Source: Candidatus Parcubacteria bacterium
GTDB taxonomy: Bacteria > Patescibacteriota > Minisyncoccia > Minisyncoccales > JAGLUP01
DNA: 64,000 nucleotides
Direction: 5' to 3'
NCBI GenBank assembly: GCA_023134715.1
Contig: JAGLUP010000006.1
Span: forward strand, 1-64,000
Made by a program: the position numbers and the translations under genes
The notes under the pieces: generated by a model
Told to the model about the DNA's origin: nothing
The model's database searches: none
Seen by the model: only the letters and a program-made list of their open reading frames with translations
Part shown: piece by piece, positions 54,220 through 62,688 of the stretch
Position numbering within the stretch: position 1 is the stretch's first letter
How the letters are laid out: every line of letters begins with the position of its first letter

Positions 54220-55607
54220 AATTTTATATCTTCAAATAATTGACCTGTTTCTAAAATTTTATCTTCCTCGAAAAAATTTCCAATAAGTTGAAGTCCTATT
54301 GGTAAACCTTTGGCTTTGCCACAAGGCAGAGATAAAGCGGGAAGCCCTGCTAAATTAACTGAAATTGTAAAAATATCGGAAAGATACATTGTTAAAGGAT
54401 TAGTAACTTTTTCCCCTAACTTAAATGCCGGCGTGGGAGAAGTGGGCGTTAAAATAACATCAACCTTTTTAAACGCTTTATTGAAATCCTGTTTAATTAA
54501 GGTTCTAATCTTTTGAGCCCTTAAATAATATGCCTCATAATAGCCAGCTGATAAGGTATAAGTGCCAAGCATAATTCTCTTTCTCACCTCTTTGCCAAAT
54601 TTTTCTCTCAACTCTCCATATCTTACTCCGTCATATCGAGCTAAATTACTAGATGCCTCTGAAGGCATAATAATGTAATAAGCGGCTAAAGCATATTCAG
54701 TATGAGGAAGTGAAATTTCCTCAATTTTTGCCCCTAATTTTTCATACTTTCTAATCGCTCTTCTAACAGCTTTCTCCACTTCCCTGTCTATGCCTTTTAT
54801 AAAATACTCTTTCGGAATCCCAATTTTTAAGTTTTGCTTGCCCGCCGAAGCTTTAGCGGAAGCGGGGGTTTTGAATTTTGAGTCCACTGAGGTGCTGTCC
54901 ATTATATCTTTCCCTTTTATCGCCTCAAATACAATTTTTGCGTCTTCTACTGTCTTAGTTATTGGACCAATTTGGTCAAGCGAAGAAGCCATAGCAATAA
55001 GCCCATATCTTGAGACAGCTCCATAAGTCGGCTTTAGTCCAACTACTCCACAAAAAGACGCAGGAAGCCGAATTGATCCGCCAGTATCAGAACCAAGAGC
55101 AAAAATACACATATCAGCGGCAACCGCGGCCGCTGAACCGCCGGAAGAACCTCCCGGCACTCGCTCTAAATCAACCGGATTTTTTGTTGGAAAAAACCCA
55201 GAATTCTCGCAAGAAGAACCCATAGCAAACTCATCCATATTGGTTTTCCCTAAAAATATCACTCCTGATTCCTTTAATTTCTGAATTACTCCTGCGTCAT
55301 AAGGCGCAATATAATTTTTAAGAATCTTTGAACCAGCAGTGCATTTTATATCCTCAATCAAAATATTATCTTTTATAGCTGCCGGAATTCCTGCCAATAG
55401 AGGTAATTTTTCTTTTTTTGAAATCAAAACATCTATTTCTTTCGCCTTTTTTAAAGCTAATTTTTCGGTTATCGTCAAATAAGCAAAAATTTTCTTATCC
55501 TGTTTCCTTATTTTTTCTAAATAAGCATTAGTCAATTCTAAAGCAGAAAATTCTTTTTTTTCTAATCCCCTATGAGCTTGACTAATTGTTAATTCATATA
55601 ATTTCAT
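54216..55607 (-). CDS. gatA: Aspartyl/glutamyl-tRNA amidotransferase subunit A
   Basis: 463 residues. The amidase triad is in place: Lys in PAAIKDNI, then [15 protein letters not shown] with cis-Ser and the nucleophile in [14 protein letters not shown]. It supplies ammonia for converting misacylated Glu-tRNA-Gln or Asp-tRNA-Asn. The segment [12 protein letters not shown] near 248-259 is encoded by a GC-rich palindrome (54839-54866), an insert compared with standard GatA. gatC precedes it by 1 bp; gatB is not in the window. Confidence 0.96.
   Translation of the reverse strand: MKLYELTISQAHRGLEKKEFSALELTNAYLEKIRKQDKKIFAYLTITEKLALKKAKEIDVLISKKEKLPLLAGIPAAIKDNILIEDIKCTAGSKILKNYIAPYDAGVIQKLKESGVIFLGKTNMDEFAMGSSCENSGFFPTKNPVDLERVPGGSSGGSAAAVAADMCIFALGSDTGGSIRLPASFCGVVGLKPTYGAVSRYGLIAMASSLDQIGPITKTVEDAKIVFEAIKGKDIMDSTSVDSKFKTPASAKASAGKQNLKIGIPKEYFIKGIDREVEKAVRRAIRKYEKLGAKIEEISLPHTEYALAAYYIIMPSEASSNLARYDGVRYGELREKFGKEVRKRIMLGTYTLSAGYYEAYYLRAQKIRTLIKQDFNKAFKKVDVILTPTSPTPAFKLGEKVTNPLTMYLSDIFTISVNLAGLPALSLPCGKAKGLPIGLQLIGNFFEEDKILETGQLFEDIKL
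54839..54866. repeat. GC-rich palindromic insert within gatA
   Basis: cccgccgaagctttagcgg then aagcggg form an inverted repeat in frame, coding PASAKASAG. It resembles the inserts in the RNase H and holB genes. Confidence 0.7.
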
Positions 55608-55608
55608 A

Positions 55609-55896
55609 TTAAAGTACAGCTTTGACTCTAATGTGTTTATTCTTTTTGTTTGACGCTAAATCCAGCAACTTTTGACTTTTGACTTTTGACTTTTGACTTT
55701 TTCGGTCCTCTCGCGTCACGTTTTGAATCTCAATTGGATGAAAGCAGGGCTCAACTTGGGAAACATCTATTTCTTTTAACTTTTCCGCATAATCCAAGAC
55801 CGAAGAAAGCTCTTTTTGGAGCTTTTCCTCCTCTTTTTTGGCAACTTTTAATTTTGCCAATTTAGCAATATGTTTAACTTCTTGTTTTGAAATCAT
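55609..55896 (-). CDS. gatC: Aspartyl/glutamyl-tRNA amidotransferase subunit C
   Basis: 95 residues. The GatC helix pair [20 protein letters not shown] and [21 protein letters not shown] is clear. The C-terminal region contains [11 protein letters not shown], encoded by four heptamer units (cttttga) at 55669-55696. It stabilises GatA in the GatCAB complex. It begins the gatC-gatA operon, 3 bp after mreB. Confidence 0.92.
   Translation of the reverse strand: MISKQEVKHIAKLAKLKVAKKEEEKLQKELSSVLDYAEKLKEIDVSQVEPCFHPIEIQNVTREDRKSQKSKVKSQKLLDLASNKKNKHIRVKAVL
55669..55696. repeat. Heptanucleotide tandem repeat within gatC
   Basis: Four perfect cttttga units in a coding region. Confidence 0.88.
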
Positions 55897-55899
55897 AAT

Positions 55900-56952
55900 C
55901 TATTTAGGCGCTTCTTCATATTCTGTTTCTACTAAGACCTCGGAAAGCTCGTCAATATTTTCTAACACTATACCCGCTCCCCTTACCACAGTAGTCAAAG
56001 GATCTTCGGCAACTTTTACTGGAATTTTTGTTTCCTTGGTAATTAAAACATCTAACTCCCGAAGAAGGCCTCCGCCGCCAACAAGATAAATGCCCCTAGA
56101 CATCACATCAGCCAAAAGTTCAGGAGGGGTTTCTTCAACTGTTGTTTTTACCGCATTAATTATCTGCTTTATGGACTTTTCTAAGGCCTGATGAATGTCT
56201 TTATTAGAAATTATAATTTCCTCTGGCAATCCTGTTACTAAATTTCTTCCTCTTATCGGCCATTCTTTTTTCTCCTTCAGGGGTATTGCCGAACCAATAT
56301 TGATTTTTGCCTCTTCTGCTGTTCTTTCCCCGATTAAAAGCTTATACTCTTCTTGCACAAAATTAATAATATCTTGGTTAAGCTTATCTCCAGCTATGCG
56401 CAAACTTTTTGAAGAAACAATACCTCCTAAAGATATTACCGCTACTTCGGTGGTGCCGCCTCCAATATCAACAACAAAATTTCCTCCTGCTTCCTGAATT
56501 GGAAGGCGAGCTCCGATAGCAGCTGCCATTGGTTCTTCAATTAAAAATACTTTTCGAGCCCCGGCATTTTCTGCCGCATCGCATACTGCTTTTTTTTCCA
56601 CTTCAGTAACTCCGCAAGGGATGCCAATTATTACCCTAGGCCGAGGAGAAAAAATAATCCTTTTTTTATGAGCTTTTTCAATAAAATATTTAAGCATCTG
56701 CTCGGTAACTTCAAAATCTGAGATAACCCCTTTGACTAAAGGACGAGTAGCAACAATATGGGCCGGAGTTCTTCCAACCATTTTTTTTGCTTCGTCTCCA
56801 ATAGCTAAAACCTGCCCTGTTTTTTTATTGATAGCCACTACAGAGGGCTCAAAAATTACTATACCCTGTCCCCTAACATAAACCAGGGAATTAGCTGTTC
56901 CCAAATCAATGGCAATATCTTCTGAAATATATGAGAAAATTTTATCAAACAT
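55900..56952 (-). CDS. mreB: Rod-shape actin MreB, paralog 1
   Basis: 350 residues. Actin-fold motifs are IDLGTANSLVYVRGQG (16-31), NFVVDIGGGTTEVAVISLGG and the adenosine motif LVGGGGLLRELD. It polymerises under the membrane and directs wall synthesis. It is the first gene before gatCA. A second mreB lies at 61559. Confidence 0.96.
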   Translation of the reverse strand: MFDKIFSYISEDIAIDLGTANSLVYVRGQGIVIFEPSVVAINKKTGQVLAIGDEAKKMVGRTPAHIVATRPLVKGVISDFEVTEQMLKYFIEKAHKKRIIFSPRPRVIIGIPCGVTEVEKKAVCDAAENAGARKVFLIEEPMAAAIGARLPIQEAGGNFVVDIGGGTTEVAVISLGGIVSSKSLRIAGDKLNQDIINFVQEEYKLLIGERTAEEAKINIGSAIPLKEKKEWPIRGRNLVTGLPEEIIISNKDIHQALEKSIKQIINAVKTTVEETPPELLADVMSRGIYLVGGGGLLRELDVLITKETKIPVKVAEDPLTTVVRGAGIVLENIDELSEVLVETEYEEAPK

Positions 56953-57026
56953 AAGGTAAATTAAAAATAGAAAATGAAAAATGAAAAATCACAATCTAAA
57001 ATCTAAAATTTTTATTTTTTATCTTT

Positions 57027-58307
57027 TTAAATTTTTCTTTGTCGTTTTTTATTTTTAGTTTTTAGTTTTTCATTTAAGAATTGTGGTAAGTCTTTTATCT
57101 TAACCAACTTGCTTTGCTTTTCTTTCCGCTCCTTTATCTCTATACTATTCTTTTTTATGGTTCTCTCGCTTACCACAATTCTGTATGGTATTCCGATTAA
57201 ATCTGCCTCAGCAAACTTTTCTCCCGGAGATTTATCTTTTCTTTCGTCATACAACACTTCAATGTTATTCTTTTTCAAATCTTTATATAATTTTCCAGCG
57301 ACCTTATTTAACTTTTGATTATCTTCAATCTGAATTAAATGAACCTGACAAGGCGCTATCTCTTTTGGCCAAGTAATCCCTTGCTTATCATTATGAACCT
57401 CTACAACAGCCCCCATTAATCTATCTAATCCGGCTCCATAACAACCCATAACAACTAATTTTTCCTGTCCATTTTTATCTTTAAATTTAAAGTTAAAGGG
57501 TTCTGAATATTTGATGCCGAGCTTGAATATATTGCCTACTTCTATCGCTTTTTCCTGCCTAAACTTTGCTTTCCCGCATTCAGGACATTTTGAATGTTCT
57601 TGCTTAATTTCTTTATTTATCGCTAACCCGCAATTTTCGCAAATATAGATTATATCTTCTCCGGCGTCAGTGATTGTTTGAAATTCATGAGAATATTTAG
57701 AAAAAGTTCCTCCTGAGGCCAAGGTTAAATATGTCTCATCCCCTATTCCGCAACGTTTAAAAATTTTAAAATAAGCATTTTTAACCTTTTCGTAATAATT
57801 ATCTAAATCTTTTTGCTCTGAATGGAAAGAATATAAATCTTTCATTATAAATTCCCTGCCTCTTAATAATCCTGATTTTGCTCTTGGCTCATCTCTGAAT
57901 TTGGTCTGAATCTGATAAACATAACAAGGCAATTCTTTATAAGAAAAAATAAATTTTTTTAATAAAGGGGTTATTATCTCTTCGTGAGTCCAGCCCAAGC
58001 CATATTCTTTTTCTGAACGGCCTTTTAATTTAAACATTTCTGAAACTTGCCATCGTCCCGTGGTTTCCCATTTGTCCCGTGGATGAAGACACGGCATTAA
58101 AATTCTCTGGCCTCCAATTGCTTCTATTTCTTCTTCAATAATCTTTTCTATTTTTTTAAAAACACATAACCCAAAAGGCAAATAAGTATAAATGCCAGCA
58201 GCTAATTTATCAACAAAACCAGCTCTAATTAAAAATTGGGCATTAACGCTTTTTTCATCCTTTGGAGCTTGTTTTGTTGTCTTGGCAAAAAGTTGAGATT
58301 GCAGCAT
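57027..58307 (-). CDS. proS: Prolyl-tRNA synthetase, short form
   Basis: 426 residues. Class II motifs are FLIRAGFVDKLAAGIYTYLP (motif 1), KFRDEPRAKSGLLRGREFIMKDLYSFH (motif 2) and GCYGAGLDRLMGAVVE (motif 3). The large editing insertion of bacterial ProS is missing; a short cysteine segment (CENCG and CPECG, a likely zinc ribbon) stands in its place. An anticodon-binding domain follows. Loss of editing may let Ala-tRNA-Pro persist unless a separate deacylase exists. Confidence 0.95.
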   Translation of the reverse strand: MLQSQLFAKTTKQAPKDEKSVNAQFLIRAGFVDKLAAGIYTYLPFGLCVFKKIEKIIEEEIEAIGGQRILMPCLHPRDKWETTGRWQVSEMFKLKGRSEKEYGLGWTHEEIITPLLKKFIFSYKELPCYVYQIQTKFRDEPRAKSGLLRGREFIMKDLYSFHSEQKDLDNYYEKVKNAYFKIFKRCGIGDETYLTLASGGTFSKYSHEFQTITDAGEDIIYICENCGLAINKEIKQEHSKCPECGKAKFRQEKAIEVGNIFKLGIKYSEPFNFKFKDKNGQEKLVVMGCYGAGLDRLMGAVVEVHNDKQGITWPKEIAPCQVHLIQIEDNQKLNKVAGKLYKDLKKNNIEVLYDERKDKSPGEKFAEADLIGIPYRIVVSERTIKKNSIEIKERKEKQSKLVKIKDLPQFLNEKLKTKNKKRQRKI

Positions 58308-58309
58308 AT

Positions 58310-59386
58310 TTAAAATAAACGTCCTATATCTTTAATTGTCACAAAAATCATAAGACCAATGAGCAAAAAGAAAAAAACTGTATTGATTTTTTGTTCAAGC
58401 AGTTGATTGATTGGCCTGCCTTTAATTTTTTCAATACCTAAAAACAATAATCTTCCACCATCTAAAGCTGGAATTGGCAAAAGATTAAAAATAGCCAAAT
58501 AAATTGAAATCATTGCTATAAACTGCAAATAATAGCTTAAGCCAATCTGAGCGGCCTGCACCATCAAAGAACCAAGACCTATTGGCCCTACTAACTGCGC
58601 TTGAGTTGGAGTTCCTGAAATTGCTTGCGCAATTGTTTTATACAATCCTTCAATTAATAAATAAGTCATTGTTGCTACAGCTTCAGCTCCTTTTAAGGGC
58701 GCTTCATACCATGGATAACTTTTTATTGCTATCCTTGCCAAGCCAATACCTATTGCGCCTTCTCCTTCTGGCGGCGAAATCCGAGGAACTAAAGAAACAT
58801 CAAAAATTTCTTTTCCTCTTTGAATAGTTAAGATAATTTCCTCTCCCTTATGTCCGCCGATAAAATCCTGCACCTCTATTACTTTTTGGAATTTGACAAT
58901 GGTGTCGCCCGGCTTAAGCCCTGCTTCTTGCGCGGGCGATTCAGACGCTATCGCGGTAATTAAAACTTTAGCCCCAGGACTTTGAACCTCATCGCTAATC
59001 CCCTGTTGAACTCCTATTACAAAAACAAAGGAAAGAAGAACCCATGCTATAAGCCAAAAAGCAGCCACTCCGCCAAAAAGAATTAGAGCTCTTTGCCAAA
59101 TTGGCTTTGAAGTAAAACTCCGAGGGTCTCTTTTTTCTCTCTGGGACTTATCCTGAACAAGGGGTTCTGCTTCGTCTCCATAAATTTTTACAAAAGCCCC
59201 TAATGGCAAAAGATTTAAAGAATACAAAGTTTCTCCATATTTTTTCCCAAAAATCCGAGGAGGATATCCAATCCCAAACTCATCAACCCTCACTCCAAAT
59301 TTCTTGGCTATAATAAAATGGCCAAACTCATGCAGAGCAAGCAAAGTTATAATACTAAAAAAAACAATTAAAACAGTTAAGAACAT
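58310..59386 (-). CDS. rseP: Site-2 membrane metalloprotease (RseP/RIP type)
   Basis: 358 residues. HEFGHFI (19-25) holds the zinc ligands, and NLLPIPALDGGR near 300 gives the third ligand. Four TM helices flank one PDZ domain (ESPAQEAGLKPGDTIVKF). It cleaves membrane proteins inside the bilayer, typically anti-sigma factors. It is coupled to proS (2-bp gap) and frr. Confidence 0.93.
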   Translation of the reverse strand: MFLTVLIVFFSIITLLALHEFGHFIIAKKFGVRVDEFGIGYPPRIFGKKYGETLYSLNLLPLGAFVKIYGDEAEPLVQDKSQREKRDPRSFTSKPIWQRALILFGGVAAFWLIAWVLLSFVFVIGVQQGISDEVQSPGAKVLITAIASESPAQEAGLKPGDTIVKFQKVIEVQDFIGGHKGEEIILTIQRGKEIFDVSLVPRISPPEGEGAIGIGLARIAIKSYPWYEAPLKGAEAVATMTYLLIEGLYKTIAQAISGTPTQAQLVGPIGLGSLMVQAAQIGLSYYLQFIAMISIYLAIFNLLPIPALDGGRLLFLGIEKIKGRPINQLLEQKINTVFFFLLIGLMIFVTIKDIGRLF

Positions 59387-59392
59387 AAATTT

Positions 59393-59950
59393 TTATAATT
59401 CGATTTCTTTATTTTTTCTCTCTCTTATTTCTTCTATTTTCTCATTGTATTTATCAACTAATTTTTGAAGCTCGTCCTTGCCTCGAAACTTATCATCCTC
59501 TCTGACTTCTCCCGCTTTAAACCCATCCTGAACTTCCTTCCACGCCTGCTCCCGCCAATGCCTTATTGTCTGTTTCGCATCTTCTGTTTTTTCCGCTAAA
59601 ACTCGCAGCAAACTTTCCCGATGTTCTTCGGTTAAAGTAGGAGTTGAAATTCTAATCACATCTTTGTCAACAATCGGAGACAACCCTAATCCTGCCTGAA
59701 AAATCGCTTTTTCAATCATTTCTAAAGATGACTTATCCCATGGCTGAATAACAAGATTGCGAGGCCCGGAACTGCTTATCGCTCCCATTTGTTTTAAAGG
59801 AAGCTTTGTCCCCATATAATCTACTGTTATATCTTCCACTAAGGATGGAGACGCTTGTCCAGTCCGAATCTTTTTTAATTCATTCTCAAAAAACTGAATA
59901 ACTTTATCCATCTCCGGTTCAGTTTTTTTTATAATTTCTTTGTAATCCAT
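59393..59950 (-). CDS. frr: Ribosome recycling factor
   Basis: 185 residues, full length. Signatures are GQASPSLVEDITVDYMGTKLPL, QPWDKSSLEMIEKAI, IRISTPTLTEEHRESLLRV and KDELQKLVDKYNEKIEEI. With EF-G it splits post-termination ribosomes. It heads the frr-rseP-proS run. Confidence 0.97.
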   Translation of the reverse strand: MDYKEIIKKTEPEMDKVIQFFENELKKIRTGQASPSLVEDITVDYMGTKLPLKQMGAISSSGPRNLVIQPWDKSSLEMIEKAIFQAGLGLSPIVDKDVIRISTPTLTEEHRESLLRVLAEKTEDAKQTIRHWREQAWKEVQDGFKAGEVREDDKFRGKDELQKLVDKYNEKIEEIRERKNKEIEL

Positions 59951-60065
59951 ATATTTTAACTTATATTCTAACTATAACAAAATATCTAATCATTGACAAG
60001 CAAAGCTTTGTGGGATAACTTAAAAAAGGAGGACATTGTCCTTTAAAAATTTGAAGGTGATATAA

Positions 60066-60665
60066 ATGGAAGAAAAACTCAAACCAATAAAATGTGAATG
60101 TTGCGGAAAAAAACTTGAAACTATTATCTCTCTTGTTGATAAAAAAATAACTGTCCCCAACGAAGGAGTATGGCTTAGATTTATGGATATAGAGGAAATA
60201 AAAGGGCTTCTATTAGAAAGCCTTTATGAAATAGTAGAAGTAATGAAAGATAAAACAACAGAAGTCATAATAGACGCCATAAGAAAAACAGAGAAATGGG
60301 GAAAAGAAAACTTTTTGATATATATAAAAATGGAGGCTCTTGTTAAAAGGGTAAAAAGATATACAGAGGTAATAGCTTTTATCAAATTAGAGCCATCTAT
60401 GATTTTAGTATGTGATGAATGTTCAGAGAAATTTGCATTAAGGGTAACGATAAAAGAAATATCAGAGAAAAATATTAAAATAAAGCCATTGCTTCCTGAA
60501 AACGAATCTTCTTGGAATACACTTAATGGAGAAGAAAAGAATCTATTCAAAAAATGGACAAGCAAGTGGATTAAAAAAAATGAAAATCAATCTCTTATAA
60601 CGCGAATTAATAAGGAACCAGTAAAAAGGCATCCTGAATCGTCTAATGTAGAGATAATAAAATAA
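60066..60665 (+). CDS. Orphan protein with two CxxC pairs
   Basis: 199 residues of unrecognised family. CECCGKK (10-16) and CDECSEKF near 118-125 could together bind one zinc. The part between is helical (GLLLESLYEIVEVMKDKTTE). The C-terminus is basic. Promoter TTGACA-17-TAACTT and a leader with an AAAGGAGGACATTGTCCTTT hairpin precede a GAAGGTGAT ribosome binding site. It is an isolated plus-strand unit. Confidence 0.65.
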   Translation: MEEKLKPIKCECCGKKLETIISLVDKKITVPNEGVWLRFMDIEEIKGLLLESLYEIVEVMKDKTTEVIIDAIRKTEKWGKENFLIYIKMEALVKRVKRYTEVIAFIKLEPSMILVCDECSEKFALRVTIKEISEKNIKIKPLLPENESSWNTLNGEEKNLFKKWTSKWIKKNENQSLITRINKEPVKRHPESSNVEIIK

Positions 60666-60690
60666 AGGGCTAATCACCCTTTTCTTTTTT
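60664..60690 (+). terminator. Terminator of the CxxC orphan gene
   Basis: AAAGGG/CCCTTT with loop CTAATCA is followed by TCTTTTTTT, overlapping the end of holB on the other strand. Confidence 0.82.
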
Positions 60691-61562
60691 TACAATTCCA
60701 GCATTAGAATTTCTAAAGCTAATTTGGGGTTGACATTGGTTGAAGAAATTAAAAGATTTGTTCGTTCTATGGTTTTTATAATCTTGTTTAGCTTTGCCAA
60801 AGAATAATTATTAGATGGCGGAGTGTGGATAGCAGAAAGTGAATTTTCGTTTACTATAGAAAGCAATAAATTTCTAAAATAAATAAGCCAGGCATTTAAA
60901 ACTTCTTTTATATTTTCTTTTTCTTCGCTTAATTCTTTTGCGTATTGAAAGCGGACGGCTAAATCTGACTTAGTAAGCGAAATAATTTTTTTAATTCTTT
61001 CGTCTTTTTCTGATAATTTTTGAGGCCCTAAAGAATAAAATTTAACTATTTGACACCTTGAAACAATAGTCGGCAGTAATGCCTCTGAACTGCGGGAAAT
61101 TAAAATTAAAACAGTACTGCCCCTCGGTTCTTCAAGCGTCTTTAAAAGAGCGCTGGCTGCTTCTTGGTTCATTTTTTCAGCGTCCTCTATTATCACTGAT
61201 TTATAGCGAGCAGAATGCGGATGCAAGCTTAATGCTTTCTTTAGCTCTCTAATTTGAAAAATTTGAATCTCCCCGCTTGCAACGCTACGCGTAGCATTGC
61301 GGGCAAGCCCGCCTGCCTCCGGACTGATAACATTAAAATCAGGATGAATTTCTTTTTCAATGTCTTTGCAGGAACGGCAGGATTGACAAGGCCTATTTGA
61401 AAATGCTTGCGCCTGACAATTTAACAATTTAATAAATTCCACAGCCAATGCCTTTTTTTCTAAGGATTCTTGACCTAAAAATAAATAAGCATGAGATACT
61501 TTCTCAAGCTCAACTGTTTTTTTTAAAAACTCCCATTGTTTTTGATAACCAGCCATTGTCAT
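60690..61562 (-). CDS. holB: DNA polymerase III delta prime subunit
   Basis: 290 residues. AAA+-type fold: SHAYLFLGQESLEKKALA at the degenerate P-loop (normal for delta prime), the zinc site CQSCRSC, EDAEKMNQEAASALLKTLEEP and the SRC motif IVSRCQIVKF. It is part of the clamp loader. A palindrome-coded segment (GGLARNATRSVASGE near 83-97, DNA 61268-61320) is inserted before QIFQIRELKKALSL. Its ATG overlaps the mreB stop (ATGA). Confidence 0.93.
   Translation of the reverse strand: MTMAGYQKQWEFLKKTVELEKVSHAYLFLGQESLEKKALAVEFIKLLNCQAQAFSNRPCQSCRSCKDIEKEIHPDFNVISPEAGGLARNATRSVASGEIQIFQIRELKKALSLHPHSARYKSVIIEDAEKMNQEAASALLKTLEEPRGSTVLILISRSSEALLPTIVSRCQIVKFYSLGPQKLSEKDERIKKIISLTKSDLAVRFQYAKELSEEKENIKEVLNAWLIYFRNLLLSIVNENSLSAIHTPPSNNYSLAKLNKIIKTIERTNLLISSTNVNPKLALEILMLEL
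61268..61320. repeat. GC-rich palindromic insert within holB
   Basis: tcgcaacgctacgcgtagca-type DNA (caacgctacgcgtagcattg, then cgggcaagcccgcctgcctc) forms nested inverted repeats inside the coding sequence, in frame. Confidence 0.7.
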
Positions 61563-62566
61563 TTTTTACTCATTAAACTCTTCTTGTAAACATCAAGATT
61601 TTCTAATACTACCCCGGTTCCCTTTGCAACGCAAGACAATGGGTCTTTGGCGATAAAACAAGCCACGCCCGTATCTTGAGCTATTAATTTATCAATGTCT
61701 TTTAATAAAGCGCCGCCGCCGGAAACAATCATTCCCTTGTCCATAATGTCTGCTGAAAGTTCAGGCGGAGTATCTCTCAATACAATCTTAATCGCTTGAA
61801 CAATCTCATTAAGCACCTCAGAAACCGCTTCACAAATTTCATTAGAAGAAACTTTAATATTTTTAGGAAGACCTTGTATTAAATCTCTTCCTCGAATTTC
61901 AAGCTCTCTTTTTTCTTTTTCCGGCAAAGCAATGCCGATTTTAATTTTTATTTCCTCAGCTGTCTGCTCGCCTATAGCTAAATTATATTTTTCTCTAATA
62001 TAATCAGATATTGCAACATCCATTTTATCCCCTGCTATTCTTACTGAACTTGAGGTTACAATTCCTCCAAGAGCTATTACGGCTATCTCTGATGTTCCTC
62101 CGCCAATATCAATAATCATATTGCCGGAGCAAGAATTTATAGGAATACCAGCTCCAATAGCAGCTAAAATTGGCTCTTTCGCCACATACGCTTCTTTCGC
62201 GCCAGCGCTAATCGCCGCTTCAATCACCGCTCTTTTTTCAGTAGATGTAATGCCAGCTGGAATGGCAATCATTAATTCTGGTTTAAAAAAACGAAAACTG
62301 CCAATGGTCTTATTAATAAAATATCTAAGCATCGCTTCGGTAATCCGATAGTCAGCGATCACCCCGTCTTTTAAAGGACGGGAAACTTTAATATTGTCAG
62401 GCGTTCGGCCAGTCATTTCTTTTGCTTCTTTTCCCACAGCTAAAATTCTATTTTCTAAAAGAGAAACTGCCACCACTGATGGCTCGTCTAAAACCACCCC
62501 TTTTCCAGGAAGAAAAACCAAAGAATTACAAGTACCAAGATCTATGCCTATCTTTTTTATGAACAT
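61559..62566 (-). CDS. mreB: Rod-shape actin MreB, paralog 2
   Basis: 335 residues. KIGIDLGTCNSLVFLPGKG, NMIIDIGGGTSEIAVIALGG and VSGGGALLKDIDKL give the actin fold. It differs throughout from the 55900 paralog, so this is an old duplication. Two MreB-like filaments may work at different sites or as a copolymer. It is translationally coupled with holB. Confidence 0.95.
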   Translation of the reverse strand: MFIKKIGIDLGTCNSLVFLPGKGVVLDEPSVVAVSLLENRILAVGKEAKEMTGRTPDNIKVSRPLKDGVIADYRITEAMLRYFINKTIGSFRFFKPELMIAIPAGITSTEKRAVIEAAISAGAKEAYVAKEPILAAIGAGIPINSCSGNMIIDIGGGTSEIAVIALGGIVTSSSVRIAGDKMDVAISDYIREKYNLAIGEQTAEEIKIKIGIALPEKEKRELEIRGRDLIQGLPKNIKVSSNEICEAVSEVLNEIVQAIKIVLRDTPPELSADIMDKGMIVSGGGALLKDIDKLIAQDTGVACFIAKDPLSCVAKGTGVVLENLDVYKKSLMSKK

Positions 62567-62572
62567 AAAGAA

Positions 62573-62688
62573 AAATTTCTAATTTCTAATTTCTAATTTT
62601 TATTAAATTTCTAATTTCTAATTTTCAAACTGTTTAGAAATTAATTCATTGAAAATTTAATAGAAATTGAAAATTGAAAATTGAAAAT
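62573..62688. repeat. About 90-bp dispersed repeat with heptamer ends, copy 2
   Basis: Five or more TTTCTAA-type units, then ttttcaaactgtttagaaat, ttaattcattgaaaatttaa, and three TTGAAAA units next to the murA stop. The other copy is at 39433-39523. Confidence 0.85.

Noticed and set aside
38538-55696. CRISPR arrays
   Set aside because: The tandem units are 7 bp without spacers; no cas genes are seen anywhere in the window.
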